DNA of 64,000 nucleotides from Sphingobacteriaceae bacterium (GCA_030682795.1 JAUXNJ010000012.1:1-64000); one strand, 5' to 3'; positions 43,668 through 52,460 are shown, numbered from the stretch's first letter. The notes: generated by a model not told the origin, from the letters alone. Numbers and translations: made by a program.

Positions 43668-45635
43668 GTGAAGCTGTCTTTTGAACATATCAAGCTACTG
43701 CTGGTAGATGACGATGAATTGGATCGAATGGCTTTTGAGCGTTCCCTTCAAAAAACAGGGTTGTTGTATACCTTAGATACCTCTGAGAACGCATTGCTCG
43801 GCTTGGAAATGGCCAGAAAAAAAGAATACGATTGTATTTTTATTGATTATCTCATGCCCGGAACCGATGGTATGGGCTTATTAAAGCAGTTTCGGGAAAA
43901 TGGCATTCTGACCCCAGTGGCGGTGCTTACCTCGCAAGGGGATGAAAAAATTGCTGTTGAAATGATGAAAGCAGGTGCTTTCGATTATTTTCCAAAATCA
44001 GAGGTTAATCCCGATAAAATTGCATCCACCCTCCGCCAAATCCGAATGCTTGGGTTGGTTGAGCGGCAAAGGAAACAGGCGGAGGCGGCTTTGCGTGAAA
44101 ACGAACGCCTGCTTGAGATTGTATTTAAAGCGGCCACTGTAGGAATTTCGCTGACCAATGAAGCAGGTGTTTTTGTGAGGTTGAACCAAGCTTTCTGCGA
44201 TATTTTGGGCTGGGAGCATGAGGCTTTATTGGGTCAGAATTTCACAAAAATATTCAAGAGTGATTTCCAGCAGGCTGCCTTGCAAGTGCATAAGGCGTAT
44301 CTCAGGGGAGAAATAACGCCACCGGAAGAATGGGTGCTCAAACGCAAGGATGGGCAGAAAATTCACTTATCAACCAGCAATTCCCTCTATACCGACGAAA
44401 GTCAAAATCGCTTTGTGGTATCCGTAATTACAGATATTACAGAGAAAAAAAAGGCAGAGGCTGATTTGTTTGAAGCCAAAAGTGCCGCTGAATTAGCTGC
44501 CAAAGCCAAGGCAGAATTTTTATCGAATATGAGCCATGAAATCCGAACACCCATGAATGCGGTGATTGGATTGACAGAACTTTTGTTGCAAGACCAGAAG
44601 CCTGAGCTGAACAAAAAATATTTAGAATCAATAAAGTATTCTGCTGATAATTTGTTGGTTATCATCAACGATATCCTCGATTTTTCAAAAATCGAATCCG
44701 GTAAAATTACCTTTGAGAAAATCGACTTCAGCATTCGCAATGTTGTTGATCAGTTACTGAAAGCTTTTGCCTTTAAGGCAGAAGAAAAGGGCTTGGTGTT
44801 GCGGGCAGCTATTAACGATGATGTGCCAGAAGTTTTACTTGGTGATCCTTTTAGACTCAATCAAATGTTGCTTAATTTGGCAAGCAATGCCGTTAAGTTT
44901 ACAAGGATGGGAAGTATTGAGATCGGTGCAGCGGTAGCCAAACAAGAAGGGGATCACTGCGAAATAAATATTTGGGTGAAAGATACCGGTATAGGTATTC
45001 GTGCAGATAAACTTGACGCTATTTTTGAGAGCTTTACCCAAGCCTATACCGATACAACGCGCTTGTTTGGGGGAACGGGACTGGGTTTGGCCATCACCCG
45101 AAACTTGGCAAGGCTTCAACATGGAGAAGTAAAAGTAACCTCAGAATACGGACGAGGATCAAGCTTTATCATTACTTTGCCTTTCCAAATTAGCAAGACC
45201 AATACCTTGCTTACGCACCCAGCCATATTAAGCCAATCGATCAAAGACTTTACCGGTCGTAAATTTTTGTTGGTAGAGGATAATAAAATGAATCAATTTG
45301 TTGCCAAACAAATACTTCAAAAGTGGCATGCAGAGGTGGTATTGGCGGATCATGGCGCGTCAGCTATCGCGCTCTTGCTTGAGCAGCATTTTGATTTGGT
45401 ATTTATGGATTTGCAAATGCCTGTAATGGGTGGCTTTGAAGCCACTGCTTGTATCCGAAATGGCCAAGCAGGTGAGCACAACAAGCACATTCCCATTGTT
45501 GCCTTATCGGCCGACGCCTTCCAGGAAACCAAACTTCGGGTAGTGGAGAGTGGCATGAATGGCTTTATTACCAAACCACTTGATCAGGACGATTTTTACA
45601 GCAAAACAGCGGCAGCGCTCGACGCGCAACAATAA
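43668..45635 (+). CDS. Hybrid sensor histidine kinase (REC-PAS-HisKA-HATPase-REC)
   Basis: 655 residues from a GTG. Receiver 1 (LLLVDDDELDR, FIDYLMPGTDG, VLTSQGD) is followed by a PAS domain (LEIVFKAATVGISLTNEAG ... VITDITEKKKAE). Then come HisKA (FLSNMSHEIRTPMNAV), HATPase (NLASNAVKFT, DTGIGI, GGTGLGLAITRNLA) and a C-terminal receiver (FLLVEDNKMNQFVAK, VFMDLQMPVMGG, ALSAD, ITKPLD). It is the last gene of the four-gene signalling cluster and has a strong terminator behind it. The output is probably through the shared receivers rather than a DNA-binding protein. Confidence 0.94.
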   Translation: MKLSFEHIKLLLVDDDELDRMAFERSLQKTGLLYTLDTSENALLGLEMARKKEYDCIFIDYLMPGTDGMGLLKQFRENGILTPVAVLTSQGDEKIAVEMMKAGAFDYFPKSEVNPDKIASTLRQIRMLGLVERQRKQAEAALRENERLLEIVFKAATVGISLTNEAGVFVRLNQAFCDILGWEHEALLGQNFTKIFKSDFQQAALQVHKAYLRGEITPPEEWVLKRKDGQKIHLSTSNSLYTDESQNRFVVSVITDITEKKKAEADLFEAKSAAELAAKAKAEFLSNMSHEIRTPMNAVIGLTELLLQDQKPELNKKYLESIKYSADNLLVIINDILDFSKIESGKITFEKIDFSIRNVVDQLLKAFAFKAEEKGLVLRAAINDDVPEVLLGDPFRLNQMLLNLASNAVKFTRMGSIEIGAAVAKQEGDHCEINIWVKDTGIGIRADKLDAIFESFTQAYTDTTRLFGGTGLGLAITRNLARLQHGEVKVTSEYGRGSSFIITLPFQISKTNTLLTHPAILSQSIKDFTGRKFLLVEDNKMNQFVAKQILQKWHAEVVLADHGASAIALLLEQHFDLVFMDLQMPVMGGFEATACIRNGQAGEHNKHIPIVALSADAFQETKLRVVESGMNGFITKPLDQDDFYSKTAAALDAQQ

Positions 45636-45669
45636 AAAAGCCTTCTCCGTTTAAGAGAAGGCTTTTTTA
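45634..45669. terminator. Bidirectional terminator
   Basis: AAAAAGCCTTCTC (45635-45647) pairs with GAGAAGGCTTTTTT (45654-45667). The long perfect stem with A- and T-runs lies between convergent genes. Confidence 0.88.
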
Positions 45670-45687
45670 ATGGGCACTTTAGGTTGT

Positions 45688-47016
45688 TTATTTCAATAGA
45701 TGCTGCCAAATGTCGTTGCCAAAGGCAAATACCATTAAGGAGATTACCAGGATCATACCTACATATTGCGCAACCAACATGACTTTCTCACCTACAGGTC
45801 TGCGAATCACCATCTCAATCAATAGAAAAACCACATGACCGCCGTCCAGGGCCGGTATAGGAAGGAGGTTCATAAATGCCAAAATCATCGACAATAAACC
45901 AGTAGTCATCCAAAAGCGGTACCAGTCCCAAACGCCGCCATACATTTTTTTGGCAATGGCAATGGGCCCGCCGAGTGATTTTTCAACTGGAATATCGCCT
46001 GAAAAGACTTTTCCAAAGCCCTTAATATTGTCTGCTACCACGTTCCAAGCCAAAGTGGCACCGGCTGGAATACTCTCGAAGAAGCCATATTTTTTAAAGG
46101 AGGTTTCCATGGCTTCCAATTCTGGGTAAAAACCAATGGTGCCAGCATCTGAAACCGCTACGCTTAACATATTTGATTGGCCGGCGCGGAGCACTTCCAT
46201 TTCAATGCTTTGGCCTTTGAACTCCTGCAAAGTAGCTTGTAATTCGTCAAAAAAGCCAATAGAAATGCCGTTGATTGCCTTGATTTCATCACCCGTCATC
46301 AAACCAGCTTCAGCTGCGGGCATGCCCGACATTACTTCTCCAACTTTGAAAGCCATGCGCGGCAAAACGAAACTCGATTTTTCGGCATTCAGCAAGCGTT
46401 TGGTAAAATCGTTCGGCAGTACAATGGTTACTGATTCGCCATTGCGGTCTACACCAATCGATACATCGTCTCCGAGCAACACCTTGCTGCCCATGATTTC
46501 ATCAAACTTAATTACAGGCTCGCCGTTGATGCTTACGAGTTTGTCGCCCGTTTGCAAACCCACTTCCTGGGCCAGTTCCGAGGCCACAATGCCATGCTTG
46601 AGTTCGCTGTTGGGGATGAATTTTTCACCCCAGTACATCAAAATACCTGCAAAAATGATAACACCCAAGATGGCATTCACGGTTACACCTCCGAGCATCA
46701 CGATGAGGCGTTGCCAGGCTGGTTTTGAACGAAATTCATAAGGTTCCGGTGCACTTTTGAGCTGCGCGGTGTCTAGCGACTCATCGACCATGCCGGTGAT
46801 TTTTACATATCCTCCCAATGGCAACCAGCCAATGCCGTATTCAGTATCACCTTTTTTGAAAGAAAAGAGCTTTTTGCCCCAGGCATCAAAAAATACGTAA
46901 AACTTCTCTACGCGAATGTTGAAAGCACGTGCTGCGGCAAAATGCCCCCACTCATGCAACAACACTAAAATGGATAAACCCAAAAGCATTTGGGCTATCA
47001 TAATGATCACCGTCAT
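45688..47016 (-). CDS. rseP: RIP metalloprotease RseP (site-2 protease)
   Basis: An inner-membrane zinc protease that cuts transmembrane anti-sigma factors or signal peptides. 442 residues. The active site HEWGH is in the first helix (LLHEWGHFAAARAF), and the third ligand is in the LDGGHVV region of the C-terminal helix (PIPALDGGHVVFLLIE). Two tandem PDZ-like domains lie between (EVGLQTGDKLVSINGEP and EAGLMTGDEIKAINGIS). An exact -7 box is upstream. In many genomes it neighbours dxr or bamA; here it stands alone. Confidence 0.95.
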   Translation of the reverse strand: MTVIIMIAQMLLGLSILVLLHEWGHFAAARAFNIRVEKFYVFFDAWGKKLFSFKKGDTEYGIGWLPLGGYVKITGMVDESLDTAQLKSAPEPYEFRSKPAWQRLIVMLGGVTVNAILGVIIFAGILMYWGEKFIPNSELKHGIVASELAQEVGLQTGDKLVSINGEPVIKFDEIMGSKVLLGDDVSIGVDRNGESVTIVLPNDFTKRLLNAEKSSFVLPRMAFKVGEVMSGMPAAEAGLMTGDEIKAINGISIGFFDELQATLQEFKGQSIEMEVLRAGQSNMLSVAVSDAGTIGFYPELEAMETSFKKYGFFESIPAGATLAWNVVADNIKGFGKVFSGDIPVEKSLGGPIAIAKKMYGGVWDWYRFWMTTGLLSMILAFMNLLPIPALDGGHVVFLLIEMVIRRPVGEKVMLVAQYVGMILVISLMVFAFGNDIWQHLLK

Positions 47017-47051
47017 ATAATAAGCTTAATTACCCACGGATTGTGGGATTG

Positions 47052-47059
47052 CAAAAATA
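47052..47059 (-). promoter_or_regulatory. Candidate -7 box of rseP
   Basis: On the minus strand TATTTTTG, an exact TAnnTTTG, lies 36 nt before the ATG. Confidence 0.4.
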
Positions 47060-47138
47060 ACCATTACTCAGCAGCATTCGTTTTACTTAACATCATTTAT
47101 TAATAAAATGGCGCATCAAGTTGGATGCGAAGTGCTTT

Positions 47139-48653
47139 TTATGGGGCCAATACTTTTTCGTTCGGCTGCATCCAAATCACCGAATTGCCGGTGCCAAATT
47201 CATTTTCTTCCCACAGCAAGTTTTGTGGATCTCGGATCCATTGCCCATCCACTTTGAATTTATATGTGTGTTTACCTGGTGCTAAATAATAATCGATGTA
47301 CCAGCCGGCTTCATCGCGTTGCAGTTTTAAGGAGTACTCATCCCAAAAGTTAAAACTACCAGACACAATCACTTCTTCTGCTTTGGCATAGCCATCGAGC
47401 CGGATGCGGATGTTGGGCTTCACAATGCGCAGTCCGTTGGTGTAATCACCACTCCCGGTGGTATACTTGGCTGCAGGATCTACCAGCCATTGTCCATCTA
47501 CAATGTATTTATACTCATAAGCCCCCGCAGCAAGTACATATGGAAGGCGCCAGCCGGTAGCGGTTTTGTGCATTTTCAATTCCCGCTCATTCCATTGGTT
47601 GAAGTTGCCGGTGAGCACTACTTGTTTGGCATTGGTGTAGCCGCTGAGCTCAAAAAAGAGGGTATCACCCACGCTGGTATAGGAATTTTCGATGCCATCT
47701 TCGTCGAATAAACTCACGGGATTGTCGGGGTCGAGGTACCACTTATTATCGGCTTTGAATTTGTAAGCATAGGTGCCTTCTGCTAAGTAAAGCGCCAATA
47801 CCCACTTGCCATCCTCTTTTTTAAGGGGGAGAGATTTGGGGTTCCATTGATTGAAATTAGCTGTTAAATGCACTTTTTTAGCCTGAGGAAGGGCGTCGAA
47901 CACAAATTTTTTATTGTAAACAAAGTAAACCGAGTTGAAGCCTCTGTAGCCATCCTTTTCTTTTTGCAGGTTGTGGGGGTCGTTGATCCACTGGCCATCT
48001 ACGATGAATTTATAGAGATGTTTGCCAGGCTGCAAGGGCAACTCAATCGCCCAGCCGTCGGCAGTGGGCTGCATTTGTCCGCTTCCTGTACTCCAGCCAT
48101 TGAAGGAGCCAGAGATAAGCACTTCACGTGCTTGCCGATAGCCTTTGAGGGTAAAACGCACCTTATCAGCTAGCAAAATCGGATCCTCCTGCGGCTTAAA
48201 TTGGTTGATGCCATAAGTGGCCGTTGGGAAATAGTGGTAGGCGTTGAAGTTGTTTTTTACAAAATGGTCGGTAAGCAGCAAGCGGTTTTCCCAAGGAACA
48301 AAAGCTTGCTGTTGATTGGGCTCCTCTGCAATGGCTTTGCCCGCATCCTGCATTTTACGGACTTCAAAATAATTTTTATCGGCTTTTATGAGCTGCCAAC
48401 CCTGCACCATGGCCAGGGGATGCAGTTTGCCCTGTTCAAAAAGGTGGGGGAGCTGCAATTCGTCTAGGGCAAATTGCCGACTAATGGAGTCGATTTCGTG
48501 GGCATTGAGACTGCGGTCTAAGCGGATGGTAGTTTGCTCAATGCTGTAGGTATACACTACCCGGGCTTTTGATTTCGATTGCGCTAGGAGTGCTGCTGGA
48601 CTTAATAACAGCATTAGCGCAAAAATGCACAGCGCTTGCTTGTATTTATTCAT
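47139..48653 (-). CDS. Secreted protein with four glycogen-binding (CBM48/AMPK-type) modules
   Basis: 504 residues with a signal peptide (FALMLLLSPAALLAQ). After an N-terminal region of about 155 residues come four tandem early-set beta-sandwich modules of roughly 85 residues. Each has the pattern F-x-L-x-GY-x-x-A-x-x-V-x-x-GxFNxW, then W-x-x-x-x-x-L-x-x-G-x-x-xYKFxVDGQW and DP. This is the AMPK/CBM48 glycogen-binding fold. There is no catalytic domain, so it is likely a polysaccharide-binding surface or periplasmic protein. The start overlaps the end of the retropepsin-like gene by 8 bp, so the two form an operon. Confidence 0.82.
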   Translation of the reverse strand: MNKYKQALCIFALMLLLSPAALLAQSKSKARVVYTYSIEQTTIRLDRSLNAHEIDSISRQFALDELQLPHLFEQGKLHPLAMVQGWQLIKADKNYFEVRKMQDAGKAIAEEPNQQQAFVPWENRLLLTDHFVKNNFNAYHYFPTATYGINQFKPQEDPILLADKVRFTLKGYRQAREVLISGSFNGWSTGSGQMQPTADGWAIELPLQPGKHLYKFIVDGQWINDPHNLQKEKDGYRGFNSVYFVYNKKFVFDALPQAKKVHLTANFNQWNPKSLPLKKEDGKWVLALYLAEGTYAYKFKADNKWYLDPDNPVSLFDEDGIENSYTSVGDTLFFELSGYTNAKQVVLTGNFNQWNERELKMHKTATGWRLPYVLAAGAYEYKYIVDGQWLVDPAAKYTTGSGDYTNGLRIVKPNIRIRLDGYAKAEEVIVSGSFNFWDEYSLKLQRDEAGWYIDYYLAPGKHTYKFKVDGQWIRDPQNLLWEENEFGTGNSVIWMQPNEKVLAP

Positions 48654-49638
48654 CTTTCGCCTCCTTGCTTTCCCAAATGGTGAGTTCCTTGGTTACGAAG
48701 TTAAGACTAAATGGTGCCAGGGACAAAAAATCGTATCCCAGCATGGCATCGATGCGCAGGTTGTAGGCCCTGCTCATATGACCGAGGTGGGTAATCAGGA
48801 CGCTGGGATTCGACACCTCATAGCTGCCCACGCTTATTTTAGGCACATTGCCTTTTAATACTTCTATTTTTTGGCTGCCAGAACCTGTTAACAAGGCCCT
48901 GCTGTTAATACTCACTGATTCCATGGCTTTTTTAGGCAGGCGGTTGTGTAGTACATTTACTTCTGCTCCAGTATCGAGACAATAGCGCATGGGCACTTTA
49001 TTGATGCTGCCATCTAACAAAATGGTGTTGTTATACAGTTGAAAAGGAATGATGGCTTTGGCAGGAACAGGCTTTTCGCTCCTTGCACGGCGGTTTCCTT
49101 TTTTGTCTAGGGCATATAAATGCAGCACCTGCGATTGATAATCGATGTATAGTTCAAAAGCTTTGAACAGGTTCACGCCGAGCAGTCCGAGTATCGGTAC
49201 GCCCCGGCTTTTTTCGATGTGGCTGAGTTCAATCACATCTGCTTCTATTTGTTTGAAAGTTATTTTACTGAGGTTAAAATGGCGTATTTGTGCGCTGAGC
49301 ACCTCTTGAATTTCTCCTGTGATGCCACCGCCTGCCGATGCGAAATGACGGGTTCCGTACTGTCTGAACCAGCTTTTGTTGAGCACCAAGTGCGGGGCAC
49401 CGGTGTCTAAGATAAAGTTACCAGTAAGGGTATCGATGGTGGCTTCAATGAGTATCAAGCGACCAGCCATGGTGAAGGGCAGTACATAGTGGTCGTCCGT
49501 AAAAACCGGCTCAGGATCGGGTAAGCGCCTTTCGTTTGCCCATAAAACGGCGGCTGACTCGGTAGAATCGACTGTTTGTGCACTGACACAAAGGCTGGTA
49601 GCCAGCAAAAGTAGAAGGGGCAGGGCTTTCATGCGCAA
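48646..49638 (-). CDS. Retropepsin-like aspartyl protease family protein
   Basis: 330 residues with a signal peptide (MRMKALPLLLLLATSLCVSA). Two half-sites of a pepsin/retropepsin fold are present: GNFILDTGAPHLVLN and MRYCLDTGAEVNVLH, both with the DTGA catalytic motif, plus GLLGVNLFKAFELYIDYQ and DAMLGYDFLSLAPFSLNF. Both Asp are intact. In an operon with the glycogen-binding-module protein. Its promoter region is where the 11.7-kb transposon is inserted, 46 bp upstream of the ATG. Confidence 0.85.
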   Translation of the reverse strand: MRMKALPLLLLLATSLCVSAQTVDSTESAAVLWANERRLPDPEPVFTDDHYVLPFTMAGRLILIEATIDTLTGNFILDTGAPHLVLNKSWFRQYGTRHFASAGGGITGEIQEVLSAQIRHFNLSKITFKQIEADVIELSHIEKSRGVPILGLLGVNLFKAFELYIDYQSQVLHLYALDKKGNRRARSEKPVPAKAIIPFQLYNNTILLDGSINKVPMRYCLDTGAEVNVLHNRLPKKAMESVSINSRALLTGSGSQKIEVLKGNVPKISVGSYEVSNPSVLITHLGHMSRAYNLRIDAMLGYDFLSLAPFSLNFVTKELTIWESKEAKDE

Positions 49639-49684
49639 TTCAAATGTAAGGAAAGCTTTTAGCTCAACAACTGAACTTGGGAGA

Positions 49685-49692
49685 AATAAATA
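49685..49692 (+). repeat. Left 8-bp target site duplication
   Basis: AATAAATA directly outside the left terminal inverted repeat. The identical 8 bases stand directly outside the right repeat (61435-61442). Confidence 0.8.
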
Positions 49693-49732
49693 GATAATTA
49701 TACCCTAGAGACATGGTAGCCCTTCTTGATAT
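49693..49732 (+). repeat. Left terminal inverted repeat
   Basis: Begins GATAATTATACC, then TAGAGACATGG, GCCCTT and TTGATAT. It matches the reverse complement of 61395-61434 at 36 of 40 positions. The mismatches are at 49705, 49717, 49718 and 49725. Confidence 0.85.
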
Positions 49733-49762
49733 TACGAACCCAGTTCAAAGCCTTTAGATTCA

Positions 49763-50176
49763 TTAGGACTTTATGTATTTGGTTATTTCCAGCATATATC
49801 TCACCTTATTTTCCTCTGATATAAAAGCCGATGGCACTAATCCATTTTGTTCTGAAGAATTTACCCAATCAAATCTTACCTGTCCGCTTTCTTCAATCCG
49901 GCCATACATAAAAGCCTTGGTTACTGGTTTTTTGTGAAATTGGTTGTAAATCTCTTTGCTTCTAACCAGTTCATAAGTTTCTATGTTAGCCCTTCTTCGT
50001 GACATTTCATAACCAACTTCGATTACAAAGGCGTGGCCTCTTATTTTAAATTGCTCTGAATCATCAATTAAGTTTGAAATCAGATTTCCGATTTCCGATT
50101 CTAAGGTTTCATATAATTCATCTTCATCCATGATTCGGATTTTAAGTGGCTTAAAGTCTTTCAATATACAAACCAT
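49763..50176 (-). CDS. Hypothetical transposon cargo protein
   Basis: 137 residues, or 122 if the ATG at 50131 (MDEDELYETLESEIG) is used. Acidic N-terminus, then a mixed alpha/beta body (FKIRGHAFVIEVGYEMSRR, AFMYGRIEESGQVRFDWV). No signal peptide or membrane segment. Not recognised. It is the first gene inside the left end and reads outward, toward the retropepsin-like operon. Confidence 0.55.
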   Translation of the reverse strand: MVCILKDFKPLKIRIMDEDELYETLESEIGNLISNLIDDSEQFKIRGHAFVIEVGYEMSRRRANIETYELVRSKEIYNQFHKKPVTKAFMYGRIEESGQVRFDWVNSSEQNGLVPSAFISEENKVRYMLEITKYIKS

Positions 50177-50306
50177 TTTTATTTTCTCGATATGAACGGG
50201 CCTACCTAGTTTCTTAAATTAAATCAACAGTTGATAACTCGTTTTGGTGTGTCTATTAATTTTTCGTAATATTATGCATTGGAACTAAATCCAATAAACT
50301 AATTAT

Positions 50307-50549
50307 ATGAGCTTTAAAACCGGAGATTTGGTTAATATGAAAGGAGATAAAAACGATGTGATGTCGATCATTGGATTTTTACAATTCTTGAACCAAAATG
50401 TTATAGAAACTAACTCAAATCCAGAAAGAAGAGATTGGGTTCTATGTGTTTTCTTGAACGATAAACAAAATAGAACTATTTTCCACAGAGACCAATTAGA
50501 GTTGTATTCTTCGGATATAGACGGAGGAACGCCTAATTCACATCCATAA
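50307..50549 (+). CDS. DUF2158/YodC-like small protein
   Basis: 80 residues. It starts FKTGDLVNMKG and has a central WVLC and the end FHRDQLELY. This is the layout of the small DUF2158 (YodC-like) family, a beta-barrel-like domain of unknown role. It is related to the protein at 54351-54584, sharing GDxV, KG, GFL, WVxC and FHRDQLE in the same order. The tail SSDIDGGTPNSHP is disordered. Confidence 0.6.
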   Translation: MSFKTGDLVNMKGDKNDVMSIIGFLQFLNQNVIETNSNPERRDWVLCVFLNDKQNRTIFHRDQLELYSSDIDGGTPNSHP

Positions 50550-50568
50550 AGACTTCAATTATAAAGCC

Positions 50569-50718
50569 ATGTCAGATAAAGATAAATCTCAGCCAAGACC
50601 TGCGCCAAGACCAGATCCGAATCCAAGACCAAAAGGGAGAGAAGCCTACGAAAGTGAACGACCGGGTGGAGGAACGAGAGGTGGTGACAGAGTGCCAACC
50701 GTTCGGCCTAAAAAATGA
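50569..50718 (+). CDS. 49-residue Pro/Arg-rich small protein
   Basis: ATG at 50569, 19 bp after the previous stop. The product is highly basic and Pro-rich (QPRPAPRPDPNPRP, then PGGGTRGGDRVPTVRP, ending KK). No fold is predicted. Its stop overlaps the end of the opposite-strand membrane gene by about 11 bp. Probably co-transcribed with the DUF2158-like gene. Function unknown; coding status is supported by the clean frame and placement only. Confidence 0.45.
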   Translation: MSDKDKSQPRPAPRPDPNPRPKGREAYESERPGGGTRGGDRVPTVRPKK

Positions 50719-51181
50719 TAGCAAAGAAAATTATCATCATTGTCAACCCAATCCCCATAAATACTAGACTTAAAACATTCAGAGTTCGAGTATAGGTTGA
50801 ATATTTATCGCTCAAATCATTATGTTTTTCGATTTGACATGATTCTTCTCGTGAGGGTTTCTTCCCTGCCTGAAGTTCATAATTACACATTAACATGTCA
50901 TGCAGGTTCGATTTTTTACCTGTCATCTGACTTATAAGATTCAGAGTTATAGAAAAAACTAAGATTATACCGCTTGACTTTACCATCCATAAAGAGTCAA
51001 GAGGATGTTCTACAGAAAATTTCAGTACTTCAAGGTCCACATAGATCCCTGCACCACTTATAGCTATAATCAATAAATCAATTCTTTGAATTGCATAAAA
51101 CCATCCGTGGTGCGAAAGTCTGTAACGTTCCTTGATTAAATAGTTGCTCATTCCCATGAATTTGGTAATCGAAAATAACAA
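50708..51181 (-). CDS. Small membrane protein, possibly SLATT-like
   Basis: 157 residues (the start could also be the ATG at 51157 or 51151). The order is: basic helix YLIKERYRLSHHGWFYAIQRID, then membrane segments LLIIAISGAGIYVDL and SSGIILVFSITLNLI, a charged helical region, and a C-terminal membrane segment VLSLVFMGIGLTMMIIFFAII. This pattern resembles SLATT-type membrane effectors of bacterial immune systems, but the similarity is weak and by eye. Not otherwise recognised. Confidence 0.5.
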   Translation of the reverse strand: MLFSITKFMGMSNYLIKERYRLSHHGWFYAIQRIDLLIIAISGAGIYVDLEVLKFSVEHPLDSLWMVKSSGIILVFSITLNLISQMTGKKSNLHDMLMCNYELQAGKKPSREESCQIEKHNDLSDKYSTYTRTLNVLSLVFMGIGLTMMIIFFAIIF

Positions 51182-51246
51182 GTATTTGTGACTTTGTTAC
51201 ATTATATATTTCGTGATTAATTATACAACTTTAGCTTATTTATAAG

Positions 51247-51555
51247 TCAATAATCCTTTCTAGCGAATAGAAATAAGTCATATCTCATTATATCATCCAT
51301 AGATGGTAACCATGCTTCATTACCCTCCTTAATCAATAAACCATCATTGGTCGTGATTCTTGCCTCTTCAGGAAAATCTAGAATGAACAGTTCATCTTCC
51401 TTATTTATTACAGCTTTCAAACCAGACCATCCAAACGGGTTATCTCCATTATTTTTGCCGAGATCAATTAAACCTACGACTCTTGCCGACTTCACCCAGT
51501 CGATGTTACTTTTCATATCGAGATGGATTACATCTCCGCTAGCATATATTTTCAT
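51247..51555 (-). CDS. Hypothetical protein
   Basis: 102 residues, soluble, acidic. The start MKIYASGDVIHLDMK suggests a small beta-rich domain, followed by WLPSMDDIMRYDLFLFARKDY. Not recognised. Lies on the minus strand with the neighbouring cargo genes. Confidence 0.5.
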   Translation of the reverse strand: MKIYASGDVIHLDMKSNIDWVKSARVVGLIDLGKNNGDNPFGWSGLKAVINKEDELFILDFPEEARITTNDGLLIKEGNEAWLPSMDDIMRYDLFLFARKDY

Positions 51556-51601
51556 AATGTGGTGGTATTATTTGCATCTTCAATGCTAAATCTGTCAGAA
51601 T

Positions 51602-51802
51602 TCAATTACTTGGGGTTTTAGCAAATAATTTTTGACGCTTTATTTCCTCGATCTGAGAACTAGCGCTTGATAAGATTTCTGACAATTCATAGTAATGGTC
51701 CCTGCCAACATGATTATTGTCCGCATTGTAAGCGTTCATGATTGCATTTCGCACAACATTGATAGCTTTTTCTAATGATTTTATATTGTTCTCAGGTATC
51801 AT
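51602..51802 (-). CDS. Small helical hypothetical protein
   Basis: 66 residues, almost fully helical (NNIKSLEKAINVVRNAIMNAY, YYELSEILSSASSQIEEIKRQ). No membrane segment. Lies 46 bp upstream of the previous gene on the same strand. Not recognised; short, so only moderate support. Confidence 0.42.
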   Translation of the reverse strand: MIPENNIKSLEKAINVVRNAIMNAYNADNNHVGRDHYYELSEILSSASSQIEEIKRQKLFAKTPSN

Positions 51803-51863
51803 TTTTTGATATATCAGTTAGTTAAAATTTATACAGATTTAACTTCAATCTGCTCTTCCAGTT

Positions 51864-52379
51864 TCAATGCAAATCCTTTTGAAAGTCCATAGCAGGCTTC
51901 AGTTTTAGTTTATTTGATTTAGTGGTTCCATATTTACTACTGACCACAAATACTTGAATTTTATTTAAATCCCCATTGTTTATAGCATTTATTATGCTTG
52001 AATCAGAAATAGTGAATGACTCAGAATAACTTTGGGTAAAATCGAATTTAGAATTGGTTAAATGCCACCAACCACAAGCAAAAAGCTGCTCTACAATTGG
52101 TGAGGATGGAGCAGGGTTGCTTCGAATCGTGTCGCTAATTTTTATTTTAATCTGGTTTATTATGAAAAGTTCCTGACTAGTGCTTTCACATTTCACATAG
52201 AGATTAAAATGATCCTTACTTCTCCCATCTAATTTAATTACCACTTTGAATTCATTGGTAAAATAATTCCTTATATCAGAACGTATTTTTAAATAGAATA
52301 GAAGTGCCGTGGTTATTACTACAATTAATGTGGAAATGATAGTTGGATCGACAGATAATTGACAAAGTTGGATGCACAT
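51864..52379 (-). CDS. Hypothetical protein with N-terminal membrane anchor
   Basis: 171 residues. One membrane segment near the N-terminus (about 13-31, TIISTLIVVITTALLFYL) is followed by a soluble beta-rich domain (FKVVIKLDGRSKDHFNLYVKC, IQVFVVSSKYGTTKSNKLKLKP). Not recognised. It belongs to the minus-strand run of cargo genes, several of which encode membrane proteins. Confidence 0.5.
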   Translation of the reverse strand: MCIQLCQLSVDPTIISTLIVVITTALLFYLKIRSDIRNYFTNEFKVVIKLDGRSKDHFNLYVKCESTSQELFIINQIKIKISDTIRSNPAPSSPIVEQLFACGWWHLTNSKFDFTQSYSESFTISDSSIINAINNGDLNKIQVFVVSSKYGTTKSNKLKLKPAMDFQKDLH

Positions 52380-52460
52380 ATTATTTCCTTTTAACTTTTA
52401 AACAGACTTGCTTCTTTATTTCATATAGTCAATTATACACTACCTAGGTAATCCGAAATT

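Noticed and set aside
52425-52450. Internal sequence resembling the transposon end (AATTATACACTA)
   Set aside because: Only about 12 loosely matching bases in AT-rich DNA; the rest of the 40-bp repeat is absent.
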